Assembly (NCBI GenBank): GCA_035686365.1
Contig: DASRZM010000029.1
Coordinates: 1-34,396 of the forward strand
Reading direction: 5' to 3'
Source: DASRZM01 sp035686365
Lineage (GTDB): Bacteria; Pseudomonadota; Gammaproteobacteria; Xanthomonadales; Xanthomonadaceae
Length of the DNA stretch: 34,396 bases
Made by a program: the position numbers and the translations under genes. Each line of letters begins with the position of its first letter. Position 1 is the first letter of the stretch. Below, piece by piece: positions 15,985-24,659 of the stretch. The notes beneath the pieces are model-generated. The model saw nothing but the letters and a program-made list of their open reading frames with translations, did not search any database and was not told the DNA's origin.

Positions 15985-17139
15985 ATGACACGGGTGGCGG
16001 GAACCTGTATGGACAACACCGGCTCCACGCAGGTGGACTCGCAGCGCGCCGAAGTCGATGCGCAGCTGGCCGGGATCGCGGCGCTGGCACGGGCGCAGCG
16101 GTTCCGGGAGGCGCGCGCGCGCTTCCAGGCGTTGCCCGATCCGGGCCGGCGGCCCGAGGTGCTGCGCCTGCGCGGACAGGTCGACTGGGGCTGCGGGGAC
16201 TACGATGCGGCCGTTGCAGGATTCGAAGCCGCGTACGCGCTGGCGCCGGAGGATGTCGCCGCGATCGACACCCTGGCCCGGGCCTGCGTGAGCCTGGGCC
16301 GCCTGGAACAGGCGCGCAGCCTGCTCGACCGCGCGCTCGAACGCGGTCAAGCCGAGGCCGCGCTGGTGCTGCAGCGCGAACTGGTGGCGCTGGACGACGG
16401 CGACCTGGCCGCGAGCCTGGCGCGCCTGCACCGCAGCGGCATTCCCGGGGTCGACCCCCATGCCTACCTGGCGTGGCGCGGGTTGCGGCTGCACTGCGGG
16501 CTCGAGGCGCCGGGCCCGATCGACATGGATCACCCCAGGATGCAGGCGAGCTGGTCCGCGATCGTCTATGCGAACGCGCACCGCTCGGGTGCGCGGCTGT
16601 TCGGCACCGCCGCACAGGTCCTGCAGGAGGCCGTCAACCAGGCGCCGGCCGAGGGCCTGGTGCTCGAGTGCGGCGTGTATTTCGGCCGCTCGATCCGTTA
16701 CCTGGCGCAGTGCCTGCCCGGGGTCGAGATCCACGGCTTCGACAGTTTCCAGGGCTTGCCCGAGGACTGGCAGCCGGGCGAGCCGGCCGGCAGTTACAGC
16801 ACCTTCGGCGAGCTGCCTGTGGTGCCGGACGGGGTCGTCCTGCACCGCGGCTGGTTCGACCGGACCTTGCCGGAATTCCTGTCCACGCGGGCAGGCGTAC
16901 CGATCCGCCTGCTGCACGTGGACTGCGACCTGTACAGCTCCACGCGCGAGGTGCTGGCCGCCTGCACCGGGCACCTGGTGCCGGGCAGCGTGATCGTGTT
17001 CGACGACTACATGGGCTATCCCGGCAGCGAGCAGCACGAGTTCAGGGCGTTCGCCGAGTGGGTGGCCGAACGCGGTGCCGGCTACTGCTATCTGGCCTTC
17101 ACGCTGCTGGGCCGGGAGGTCGCGGTCCGGCTGCTCTGA
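15985..17139 (+). CDS. TPR-containing TylF-like O-methyltransferase
   Basis: 384 residues. The first half (about 20-170) is made of helical tetratricopeptide-like repeats (ALARAQRFREARARFQALPD, then AAVAGFEAAYALAPED and LGRLEQARSLLDRALERG). The C-terminal half is a class I SAM methyltransferase of the TylF/macrocin O-methyltransferase type: VLECGVYFGRSIRYLAQ is the SAM loop, HGFDSFQGLPEDW follows, and LHVDCDLYSSTREVL plus VIVFDDYMGYPG carry the metal-binding acidic residues. The family methylates sugar hydroxyls. The acceptor is unknown; the TPR half may recruit a protein or glycan partner. ATG 15985 and ATG 16009 are both possible starts. It is divergent from the ABC1 kinase (75-bp gap). Confidence 0.85.
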   Translation: MTRVAGTCMDNTGSTQVDSQRAEVDAQLAGIAALARAQRFREARARFQALPDPGRRPEVLRLRGQVDWGCGDYDAAVAGFEAAYALAPEDVAAIDTLARACVSLGRLEQARSLLDRALERGQAEAALVLQRELVALDDGDLAASLARLHRSGIPGVDPHAYLAWRGLRLHCGLEAPGPIDMDHPRMQASWSAIVYANAHRSGARLFGTAAQVLQEAVNQAPAEGLVLECGVYFGRSIRYLAQCLPGVEIHGFDSFQGLPEDWQPGEPAGSYSTFGELPVVPDGVVLHRGWFDRTLPEFLSTRAGVPIRLLHVDCDLYSSTREVLAACTGHLVPGSVIVFDDYMGYPGSEQHEFRAFAEWVAERGAGYCYLAFTLLGREVAVRLL

Positions 17140-17221
17140 CGCGGCGTGCTGCGGCAGCGGATTCGAGCTGCCGGGCCGGGCCTGCGGGCGGGCGGCGAGA
17201 CGCCGCCGGCGCCGGGCACCC

Positions 17222-17236
17222 TATACTCGGGCCGTG
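17222..17236 (+). promoter_or_regulatory. -10 box placed for a leaderless cyclase transcript
   Basis: TATACT at 17222-17227 is a close match to the sigma70 -10 consensus. The GTG start codon of the cyclase lies only six bases further (17234), the normal distance to a transcription start. No ribosome binding site separates them. A convincing -35 is not visible in the GC-rich upstream sequence. Confidence 0.4.
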
Positions 17237-19753
17237 CCCGGGGATTCCTCCACTGCAGCGGTTCCCACGCGCCACGACCAGCGCCTGGCCGCGATCTACT
17301 ACGGCGCCGCGGTGCTGGTCCTGGGTTTCTACGGCGTGCGGGTATGCCCGTTCGTGGCCGGGCTGGAAGCCGCCTCGGTGCTGGCGACCTTCGCGCTGGC
17401 GTTCGGAACAGCCTTTGTCCTGAAGCTGCTGTTCGAACCCCGGCTGATGCCGGCGAGTGAACCGTTCACGCTGTCGGTGTACCAGTTCGGCATCGACCTG
17501 GGCCTGTTCGTGCTCGCCGGCGTCGGCATCGCCCTGTGGAACCACCATGTCCGCGGCTTCCCGCTGGAGTCGGGCCTGAAGGTGCTGGTCGGCTGCGTGA
17601 TGTTCGGCATCTTCGCCGGGCTGGACAACGGGCTGCTGCGCGAGCGCGGTACCCCGTCGCTGGCCAGCGCCACGGTGCCCCCCTCGCGCATCTTTCCGAT
17701 CACCGACCGGCTGATCGTGATCTTCGGCGCCATCGCGCTGTTCACCGGCATGGTGGCTGCGCTGATCGTGGTCAAGGACATCGACTATCTGATCGACCAT
17801 TTCCACGAGGAACCGCATGCGCAGCTGCGGCGCGCGGTGTTCATCGACATCGGTTTCGTGATCGGCGTGGTCCTGGTGCTGTCGGTGCGCCTGCTGTGGG
17901 CCTACGGCAGGAACCTGAACTACATGCTGCGCCTGCAGATCGCCGGGCTCGACGAGGTCTCGGCCGGACGCCTGGAGCGCTACGTGCCGGTGGTCACGCG
18001 CGACGAGTTCAGCCTGATCGCCTGCAAGACCAACCAGATGATCGAGACCCTGCGCCGCGCCAACCACGAGCAGCAGGAGCTGTTCGAGGTCAGCGTCGCA
18101 CTGGTGACCGAACTTCGGCTGGACCGGCTGCTGGCGCGCATCGTGGCCACCACGCGCGCTTTCGTGGAGGCCGATCGCGTCAGCCTGTTCCTGTACGACG
18201 AGGCCAGCGACGAGCTGTGGAGCAAGGTCGCCGAGGGCGTGGACACCATGCTGCGGTTTCCGGCCGACCGTGGCCTGGCCGGGCACGTGTTCCGCACCGG
18301 CGAAACGGTCATCCTCTCCGACGCCTACCACGACGCCCGCTTCAACCGCGCCGTCGACGAGCTGACCGGCTACCGCACGCGCAGCATGCTGGCCGTGCCG
18401 GTCAGCGACCGCGAGGGCTGCATCATCGGCGTGATCCAGGCGCTGAACCGCACCCGCGGCGAGTTCAGCGAACACGACGCCCGGCGCCTGCAGGCGTTCG
18501 CGGCACAGGCCGCGATCGCCCTGGTCAATGCCCAGCTTTTCGCCGACCTGGACCGGGCGCGCCGCTACAGCGAGAGCATCCTGCAGAGCCTGAGCAACGG
18601 CGTGGTCACGCTCGACCCCGACCACAGGGTGGTCAAGCTCAACCAGGCTGCCCGGGCCATCCTGCACCAGGACGAGTCGCTGGTCGGAAGGCCGTTCGAG
18701 GCGGTGCTCGGGCCCGACGCGGACTGGTGGAACGAGCTGGTGGGAACGGCCGACCGAGCCTATCTGCCCGATACCGAGATCGCGCTGGCCGATGGATCCA
18801 GGCGCTCGGTCAACATCACCCGGAGGCCGCTCGCGGACCTGGAAAACACGCCGCTGGGCGCCCTGCTGGTGTTCGAGGACCTGACCGAGGGCAAGCGCGT
18901 GCGCGACACGCTCTCGCGCTACCTGCCGCCGCAGGTCGCCCGCCAGGTGCTGGCCGACGAGGACAACGCTCTGGGGGGCGTCAGCCGCGTGGCGACGGTG
19001 CTGTTCTCGGACATCCGCGATTTCACCACGATCTCCGAGCAGATCGGCGCACGTGCGACCGTGGCCATGCTCAACGAGTACTTCCCGCTGATGGTCGACG
19101 CGATCAACGCGCACGGCGGCATCCTGGACAAGTTCATCGGCGACGCCATCATGGCGGTGTTCGGGGTGCCGTTTCCGGGCGATCGCGATGCCGATGACGC
19201 CATGTGCACGGCACTGGAGATGCTGCAGCGACTGGAGATGTTCAATGCGCACCGGGCCGAGCAGGGGCAGGATCCGATCGGCATGGGCATCGGTCTGAGC
19301 ACGGGCGAGCTGTTCGCGGGCAACGTGGGTTCGCCGCGGCGCATGAACTACACGGTGATCGGCGATACCGTGAACCTGGCCGCGCGGCTGGAGACGGCGA
19401 CCAAGAGCTACCGCGTGGGGTTGATCGTCAGCGGGCACACCCGCGAGGCACTGCAGCACGACTACCCGATGCGCGAGCTCGACTTGATCCGGGTCAAGGG
19501 CAAGGACACGCCGGTCTCGGTACACCAGGTGTTCGCGCGCGATGCGGTGCCGGCGTCCGCTGTCGTGGAGGCCTTCGCCCTCGGGCGAAGGCACTACCGC
19601 GAGCGTGCGTTCGAGGCTGCGATCGGATGCTTCGGTGAGGTGCTGGCGCGGTTGCCCGACGACGGCCCCAGCCTGCTGTACCTGGACCGCTGCCGCCGCC
19701 TGCAGCAGCACCCGCCCGGGCCGGACTGGGATGGCGTGTGGCAGATCGGCTGA
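17234..19753 (+). CDS. membrane adenylyl cyclase (6TM-HAMP-like-GAF-PAS-class III cyclase)
   Basis: 839 residues. Six predicted membrane helices lie in about the first 235 residues (for example YYGAAVLVLGFYGVRV, LIVIFGAIALFTGMVAALIV, FVIGVVLVLSVRLLWAYG). A HAMP-like linker follows (LQIAGLDEVSAGRLERYVPV), then a GAF domain (about 285-440), a PAS domain (about 445-555) and a class III cyclase domain (about 575-750). Metal-binding Asp593 is in FSDIRDFT and Asp637 in KFIGDAIM; Lys633 fits ATP specificity; YTVIGDTVNLAARLE holds the catalytic Asn and Arg. A TPR-like tail ends the protein. It probably makes cAMP in response to a cytoplasmic or membrane signal. The start is GTG 17234. A 94-bp gap separates it from the methyltransferase gene. 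Confidence 0.92.
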   Translation: MPGDSSTAAVPTRHDQRLAAIYYGAAVLVLGFYGVRVCPFVAGLEAASVLATFALAFGTAFVLKLLFEPRLMPASEPFTLSVYQFGIDLGLFVLAGVGIALWNHHVRGFPLESGLKVLVGCVMFGIFAGLDNGLLRERGTPSLASATVPPSRIFPITDRLIVIFGAIALFTGMVAALIVVKDIDYLIDHFHEEPHAQLRRAVFIDIGFVIGVVLVLSVRLLWAYGRNLNYMLRLQIAGLDEVSAGRLERYVPVVTRDEFSLIACKTNQMIETLRRANHEQQELFEVSVALVTELRLDRLLARIVATTRAFVEADRVSLFLYDEASDELWSKVAEGVDTMLRFPADRGLAGHVFRTGETVILSDAYHDARFNRAVDELTGYRTRSMLAVPVSDREGCIIGVIQALNRTRGEFSEHDARRLQAFAAQAAIALVNAQLFADLDRARRYSESILQSLSNGVVTLDPDHRVVKLNQAARAILHQDESLVGRPFEAVLGPDADWWNELVGTADRAYLPDTEIALADGSRRSVNITRRPLADLENTPLGALLVFEDLTEGKRVRDTLSRYLPPQVARQVLADEDNALGGVSRVATVLFSDIRDFTTISEQIGARATVAMLNEYFPLMVDAINAHGGILDKFIGDAIMAVFGVPFPGDRDADDAMCTALEMLQRLEMFNAHRAEQGQDPIGMGIGLSTGELFAGNVGSPRRMNYTVIGDTVNLAARLETATKSYRVGLIVSGHTREALQHDYPMRELDLIRVKGKDTPVSVHQVFARDAVPASAVVEAFALGRRHYRERAFEAAIGCFGEVLARLPDDGPSLLYLDRCRRLQQHPPGPDWDGVWQIG

Positions 19754-19823
19754 GCATCGCCCGGTGTGTCGCCCGCACCGGCATTCTTGCAATCTGCGCC
19801 GCGACGACGTTGTGTAACCCCGC

Positions 19824-20187
19824 GTGGGAGCGGCCCATGGTCGCGATCGACACGCGGGATCCCACCGGCAATGCGATGTGGGAGCGGCCCATGGCCGCGA
19901 TCGGATTGCCGCACCCTCGCATCGATGCCGCACCCTCGCATCGATGCCGCATTCGCTCCGTAGGCCGGCCCGCGGGCCGGTGACGGTTTCCGGGGCCGCC
20001 GCGAGTACGTCCCTGTAGGCTGCGGACGCGCCATCCCTGGCGCGTACGCCCCCGGAAACCGTCCCCGCCCCGCGGTCCTCCGGCTTTCGTTTCGTATCGT
20101 CGTCGCCCTGTAGGAGCCGGCGTTGCCGGCGATCTGCGCCGCGAAGAGGCAGCAAACCCGCGTGGGAGCGGCCCATGGCCGCGATCA
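19824..20187 (+). repeat. REP cluster D: R2-R2-R3-R1-R2
   Basis: R2 copies lie at 19824-19849, 19878-19903 and 20162-20187, R3 at 19960-20076 and R1 at 20110-20134. The R3 outer arms (19982-19995 and 20050-20063) pair perfectly over 14 bp. The spacer before R3, which in clusters A and C holds one CATCGATG motif, here contains a 19-bp tandem duplication (unit GCACCCTCGCATCGATGCC at 19911-19929 and 19930-19948). Sequence before the first R2 (about 19790-19820) resembles the normal R1-R2 spacer without a recognisable R1. With the heptamer array it fills the 600-bp gap between cyclase and ABC operon. Confidence 0.92.
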
Positions 20188-20240
20188 TGACTTCCCGCAA
20201 TCCGACTTTCGCTCGAGCAACGACGACGCGATCCTTTCCC

Positions 20241-20324
20241 GAGTCCCGAGTCCCGAGTCCCGAGTCCCGAGTCCCGAGTCCCAGGTTCCGAGTCCCGAAT
20301 CCCGAATCCCGAATCCCGAGTCCC
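20241..20324. repeat. 7-bp tandem repeat array, twelve units
   Basis: Six GAGTCCC units (20241-20282), one diverged AGGTTCC, then GAGTCCC, three GAATCCC and a last GAGTCCC. The array ends two bases before a CATAAT box (20326-20331) that may be the -10 of the ABC efflux operon, so it occupies the position of the -35 region and upstream promoter. The unit is the same as at 10667-10722. Confidence 0.95.
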
Positions 20325-20325
20325 G

Positions 20326-20331
20326 CATAAT
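20326..20331 (+). promoter_or_regulatory. possible -10 box of the ABC efflux operon
   Basis: CATAAT at 20326-20331 lies 23 bp before the GTG at 20354. A transcript starting near 20338 would keep the GGAG at 20344-20347 as ribosome binding site. The sequence 17 bp upstream is heptamer repeat, with no consensus -35. Confidence 0.35.
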
Positions 20332-20353
20332 GCCCCCTCCCCCGGAGCCCCCC

Positions 20354-21073
20354 GTGAGCGATCCCGACGACCCGATGGTCTTCCGCGCCAGCGGCATCAC
20401 CAAGGTCTACGACATGGGCGAGGTGCAGGTGCACGCCCTGCGCGGCGTCGACCTGGAGCTGTTCCGCGGCGAGCTGGTGGTGCTGCTGGGTCCCTCGGGC
20501 AGCGGCAAGTCGACGCTGCTGAACATCCTGGGCGGACTCGACGTACCCACCGGCGGCCACGTGTGGTACCACGGCCAGGACCTGACCGAGGCCGACGACC
20601 GCGAACTCACCCGGTTCCGTCGGGACCACGTCGGCTTCGTATTCCAGTTCTACAACCTGATCCCGAGCCTGACCGCGCGCGAGAACGTGGCAATCGTCAC
20701 CGAGATCGCCGCCGCGCCGATGCCGCCGGAGAAGGCACTCGCGATGGTCGACCTGGCCGACCGCATGGATCATTTCCCGGCGCAGCTGTCCGGCGGCCAG
20801 CAGCAGCGCGTGGCGATCGCGCGCGCGATCGCCAAGCAGCCGGCGGTGCTGCTGTGCGACGAGCCCACCGGTGCGCTGGATTCGCTCACCGGCGTGCGTG
20901 TGCTCGAGGCGCTGGAGCGCATCAACGCCGAGCTGGGCACCACGACCGTCGTGATCACCCACAACGCCGACATCGCCCGCATGGCCGACCGGGTGCTGCA
21001 CATGGCCGACGGCCGCATCGCCAGCGGCGAACGCAATGCCGAGCGGGTCCCGGCCTCGGAACTGCACTGGTAG
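20354..21073 (+). CDS. ABC transporter ATP-binding protein (MacB/LolD-type)
   Basis: 239 residues from GTG 20354, which has GGAG six bases upstream; an ATG at 20330 overlapping the CATAAT box is the alternative. The Walker A motif is GPSGSGKSTLL, followed by a Q-loop at FQFYNLIPSLTARENV, the signature LSGGQQQRVAIARAIA, Walker B VLLCDEPTGALDS and the switch His in VVITHN. The sequence belongs to the LolD/MacB/FtsE subgroup that powers FtsX-type permeases rather than conventional importers. It is the first gene of a three-gene operon; the permease begins 4 bp after its stop. Substrate unknown. Confidence 0.94.
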   Translation: MSDPDDPMVFRASGITKVYDMGEVQVHALRGVDLELFRGELVVLLGPSGSGKSTLLNILGGLDVPTGGHVWYHGQDLTEADDRELTRFRRDHVGFVFQFYNLIPSLTARENVAIVTEIAAAPMPPEKALAMVDLADRMDHFPAQLSGGQQQRVAIARAIAKQPAVLLCDEPTGALDSLTGVRVLEALERINAELGTTTVVITHNADIARMADRVLHMADGRIASGERNAERVPASELHW

Positions 21074-21077
21074 CGGC

Positions 21078-23441
21078 GTGCGCGCACTCGAGCGCAAGGC
21101 GTTCCGGGACCTGTGGCACCTGCGCGGGCAGGCGCTGGCGATCGCGCTGGTGATCGCGGCGGGCATCGCCAACCTGATCATGTCGCAGTCGACCTACGAG
21201 TCGCTGGAGGGAACGCGCGACCGCTTCTACCGCGACTACGCCATGGCCGATGTCTGGGCCGCGGTGAAGCGTGCGCCCGAATCGGTGGTGCAGCGCGCCC
21301 GCGGCATCCAGGGCGTACGCCTGGTCGAGTCGCGGCTGGTGGCCGCCGGAAACCTGGAGGTCGAAGGTTTCGCCGACCCGGTCAAGGCGCAGGTGCTCTC
21401 GCTGCCGTCCGGGCGCGAGCCGCGGCTGAACCGGCTGTACCTGCGGCAGGGGCGGCTGCCGGCGGCGGAACACACCGACGAGGTCGTGCTCAGCGAGTCC
21501 TTCGCGCAGGCCCATGGCCTGCGGCCCGGCGATGCCCTGCGCGCCACGGTCAATGGCCGCAACCAGCGCTTCCGTATCGTCGGCATCGTGCTCTCGCCCG
21601 AGTACGTCTACCAGATCCAGCCCGGCGCGGCGTTCCCGGACTTCAAGCGCTTCGGCGTGCTGTGGGCCGGGCGGCGGGCGCTGGAGGCTGCGCTGGACAT
21701 GGACGGCGCCTTCAACGAACTGGTGCTGCGCCTGGAACCCGATGCGCAGCCGCGCGCGGTGCTCGATGCGCTGGACCGGCTGCTCGAACCCTACGGCGGG
21801 CGCGGCGCCTACGCGCGCCAGGATCAACTTTCCAACCGCTTCCTGTCGGCCGAGCTCGAGCAGCTGCGCACGCTATCGCGCATGTTTCCGACGATTTTCC
21901 TGGGCGTGGCGGCGTTCCTGCTCAACGTGGTGTTCACGCGGCTGATCGGCACCCAGCGCGACCAGATCGCGGTCCTGAAGGCCTTCGGCTACAGCAATCG
22001 CAGCATCGGCCGCCACTACGCACTGATCGTGGCCCTGGTCGCGCTGCTGGGCACGGCGGCGGGCGTGGTCGGCGGCATCGGACTGGGGCAGTGGCTCTCG
22101 GGCGTCTACCGCGAGTTCTACCGGTTCCCGTTCCTGGACTTCCACATGAGCCCTGCGGTGGCGGCGCTGGGCGTGGTGGTGGCGCTGGTGGCTTCGCTGG
22201 CCGGCGCAAGCCAGGCCGTGCTGCAGGCCGCGCGCCTGCCGCCGGCCGAGGCCATGCGCCCGCCGGCGCCCGATCGCTACCGCGCCACGCTGATCGAGCG
22301 CCTGGGGCTGCAGCGACGGCTGTCCCAGCCCGCGCGCATGGTGCTGCGCTACCTGGAACGGCGTCCGCTGCGTGCGGCCTTGTCGGTGATCGGATTGTCG
22401 CTGGCGGTGGCGATCATGATGATCGGTCGTTTCCAGAACGATGCCATCGACCGGATGATCGACGTGCAGTTCCGCCGCGCCCAGCACAACGACCTGTCGG
22501 TGGACTTCGTGGAGCCGGCCGCGCGCAGCGCCGCTTTCGAGCTGCGTGCGCTGGACGGTGTCCGGCTGGCGGAACCGTACCGCAGTGTACCGGTCCGGTT
22601 GCGCAACGGCCTGCGCGAGTTCCGTACCGTGGTGCAGGGGCTGCCGACCGACGCCCAGCTCAAGACGCCGGTGGATACGCGTATGCGGCGCATCGAGCTG
22701 CCACCCGAAGGCCTGGTGCTGACCGATTACCTGGCCGGATTGCTGCAGCTGCGTGTCGGCGATACGGTCACGGTGGAGCAGCTGGAGGGCCGCCAGAGCG
22801 TCGTCGAGCTTCCGGTGGCCGGCCTGGCCAGCGAGTTCATCGGCGTGCAGGGCTACATGCGGCTGGACGCGCTGAACCGGGCGCTGGGGGACGGCGACGT
22901 GATCTCCGGCGCCTACCTGACCGTGGACCCGGCAGCGCTCGCGCGCGTGTACGGAGAGCTCGAACGTCGCCCGCGGGTGGCGGGCGTGGGCACGCGCATG
23001 GGTGCGATCCGCAACTTCTACGACACCATGGCCGAGAGCATCCTGGTCTTCACGTTCGTGGCGCTGATCCTGGGCGCGGTCATCAACTTCGGCGTGGTCT
23101 ACAACGCCGCGCGCGTGGCACTGTCCGAGCGCGGTCGCGAGCTGGCCTCGCTGCGCGTCCTGGGCTTCACCGAGGGCGAGGTCTCGTTCATCCTGCTCGG
23201 CGAACTGGCGCTGCTGGTGGCGCTGTCGATCCCGGTGGGCTTCCTCGCCGGCTGGGCCCTGTGCTGGCTGTTCACGCTGGGGCTGCAGAACGATCTGTAC
23301 CGCATTCCCACGCACATCTCGCGCGAAACCTATGCCTTCGCCGGTACGATGATGCTGGTTTCCACGCTGCTGTCGGCGATCGTGGTGCGGCGGCGGGTTG
23401 CGCGGCTGGACCTGATCGAAGTGCTCAAGACCAGGGAGTGA
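21078..23441 (+). CDS. ABC transporter permease with two FtsX domains
   Basis: 787 residues. An N-terminal helix (ALAIALVIAAGIANLIM) is followed by a large periplasmic region (about 50-260), three helices of the first FtsX domain (TIFLGVAAFLLNVVF, ALIVALVALLGTAAGVVGG, AALGVVVALVASLAG), a second anchor helix (LRAALSVIGLSLAVAIMMI), a second periplasmic region and a second FtsX domain (ILVFTFVALILGAVINFG, ELALLVALSIPVGFLAGW, TMMLVSTLLSAIVVRRR). RGRELASLRVLGFTEGEV is the coupling segment facing the ATPase. This duplicated type is used for mechanotransmission or export rather than channel transport. GTG 21078 is chosen because it lies just after the ATPase stop; the ribosome binding site is weak, so coupling is likely. 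Confidence 0.92.
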   Translation: MRALERKAFRDLWHLRGQALAIALVIAAGIANLIMSQSTYESLEGTRDRFYRDYAMADVWAAVKRAPESVVQRARGIQGVRLVESRLVAAGNLEVEGFADPVKAQVLSLPSGREPRLNRLYLRQGRLPAAEHTDEVVLSESFAQAHGLRPGDALRATVNGRNQRFRIVGIVLSPEYVYQIQPGAAFPDFKRFGVLWAGRRALEAALDMDGAFNELVLRLEPDAQPRAVLDALDRLLEPYGGRGAYARQDQLSNRFLSAELEQLRTLSRMFPTIFLGVAAFLLNVVFTRLIGTQRDQIAVLKAFGYSNRSIGRHYALIVALVALLGTAAGVVGGIGLGQWLSGVYREFYRFPFLDFHMSPAVAALGVVVALVASLAGASQAVLQAARLPPAEAMRPPAPDRYRATLIERLGLQRRLSQPARMVLRYLERRPLRAALSVIGLSLAVAIMMIGRFQNDAIDRMIDVQFRRAQHNDLSVDFVEPAARSAAFELRALDGVRLAEPYRSVPVRLRNGLREFRTVVQGLPTDAQLKTPVDTRMRRIELPPEGLVLTDYLAGLLQLRVGDTVTVEQLEGRQSVVELPVAGLASEFIGVQGYMRLDALNRALGDGDVISGAYLTVDPAALARVYGELERRPRVAGVGTRMGAIRNFYDTMAESILVFTFVALILGAVINFGVVYNAARVALSERGRELASLRVLGFTEGEVSFILLGELALLVALSIPVGFLAGWALCWLFTLGLQNDLYRIPTHISRETYAFAGTMMLVSTLLSAIVVRRRVARLDLIEVLKTRE

Positions 23442-23453
23442 GGAAGGCACCGG

Positions 23454-24641
23454 ATGAAACCGCGCACGCTGCTGATCGCCGCCGCCGTGGCCGTGCTCGC
23501 CGTACTGGTGGCGTGGGGCTTCGCCGGACCGGCGCGCGAGATGGAACTGGCCCAGGTCGTGCGCGGGCCGTTCGAACTGGGCTTCGAGGAGGAGGGGCGC
23601 ACACGCCTGCGCGAGCGCTACCTCGTCGCCGCGCCGGTTGCCGGCACGCTGCGCAGGATCGAGCTGGAGCCCGGCGATGCGGTCGCCGCCGGCCACACGC
23701 TCGCGCAGCTGGTGCCCCTGGCGACCGCGCTGCTGGACCCGGGTCGGCGGGCGCAGATCGAAGCGGATCTGGCCTCTGCCCGGGAGATCGGTCGCGCGGC
23801 CGGGCAGTTGCTGGCCGCCGCGCGCGCGGCCGAGCGCACGGCGCAGCGCGACCTGCAGCGTGCGCAGTCCCTGCACGCATCCGGCGCGGTGTCCGAGTCG
23901 GCGCTGGAATCGGCGCGGGTGACGCTGGAGCAGGCTGGTGCGGCCGTGGCCGTGGCGCGTGCCGACGTGCTCGCGGCGGCCGAGCGCGAGCGCGTCGCGC
24001 AGGCGCTGCTGTCCTCGGCCGGCGAATCGGGGTTACAGCCGATCGACCTGCAGGCGCCGGTCGCCGGAGTGGTGATCCGGCGTCATCGCGAGAGCGCGGT
24101 CCCGGTGCAGGCCGGTGAGCCGCTGCTGGAAATTGGCGATCCTGGCGACTTGGAGATCGAAGTCGAGGCGCTGTCCACCGATGCCGTGAAGCTGCGTCCG
24201 GGGATGCCGGCACGGGTGGTTCGCTGGGGCGGCGAGCAGACCCTGCAGGCGGAGGTCGTGCGCATCGAGCCGGGCGGGTTCACCAAGGTCTCCGCGCTGG
24301 GCGTGGAGGAGCAGCGCACGCGGGTCATTCTGCGCCTGTCCTCCCCGCACGAGCACTGGAGCACGCTCGGCGACGGCTACCGGGTCGAGGTGGAATTCGT
24401 GCAGCAGCGCCAGGAGGACGCGCTCACGGTGCCGGCCAGCGCGGTGTTCCGCCACCAGCGTGGCTGGGCCGTCTACCGTGTCCAGGGCGGTCGCGCCCGT
24501 GTGGCCCCGATCGAGCAGGCGGCGATGTCGGCCGAGCAGGTCGAGATCCGCAGGGGGCTCGCACCCGGCGACCTGGTCATCCGCTTTCCGGACGACGAGA
24601 TCGTCGAAGGGGCGCGTGTGGCGCCGGCAGGCGCCGATTGA
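23454..24641 (+). CDS. HlyD/MacA-type periplasmic adaptor of the ABC efflux system
   Basis: 395 residues. An N-terminal signal-anchor helix (TLLIAAAVAVLAVLVAWGF) precedes a lipoyl half-motif (APVAGTLRRIELEPGDAVAAGH), an alpha-helical hairpin rich in Ala and Arg (about 100-180), the second lipoyl half (LQAPVAGVVIRRHRESAVPVQAGEPL) and beta-barrel and membrane-proximal domains to the end. It would link the FtsX-type permease to an outer-membrane channel. No TolC-like gene lies in the window, so a channel encoded elsewhere is implied. The start has a GAGGAAGG site and lies 12 bp after the permease stop. The gene converges on glutathione peroxidase with an 18-bp gap. Confidence 0.92.
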   Translation: MKPRTLLIAAAVAVLAVLVAWGFAGPAREMELAQVVRGPFELGFEEEGRTRLRERYLVAAPVAGTLRRIELEPGDAVAAGHTLAQLVPLATALLDPGRRAQIEADLASAREIGRAAGQLLAAARAAERTAQRDLQRAQSLHASGAVSESALESARVTLEQAGAAVAVARADVLAAAERERVAQALLSSAGESGLQPIDLQAPVAGVVIRRHRESAVPVQAGEPLLEIGDPGDLEIEVEALSTDAVKLRPGMPARVVRWGGEQTLQAEVVRIEPGGFTKVSALGVEEQRTRVILRLSSPHEHWSTLGDGYRVEVEFVQQRQEDALTVPASAVFRHQRGWAVYRVQGGRARVAPIEQAAMSAEQVEIRRGLAPGDLVIRFPDDEIVEGARVAPAGAD

Positions 24642-24659
24642 ACGCGCCCGCGGCCCGGC

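Noticed and set aside
20241..20324. CRISPR or integration site at the heptamer array.
   Set aside because: The units are contiguous 7-mers without spacers; no integrase or tRNA is nearby.
17099..21181. A very long minus-strand open frame (about 1360 codons) across the cyclase, REP cluster and ABC genes.
   Set aside because: It is antisense to well-supported genes and has the Arg/His/Gln-rich low-complexity composition of shadow frames in GC-rich DNA; it also reads through REP repeats.
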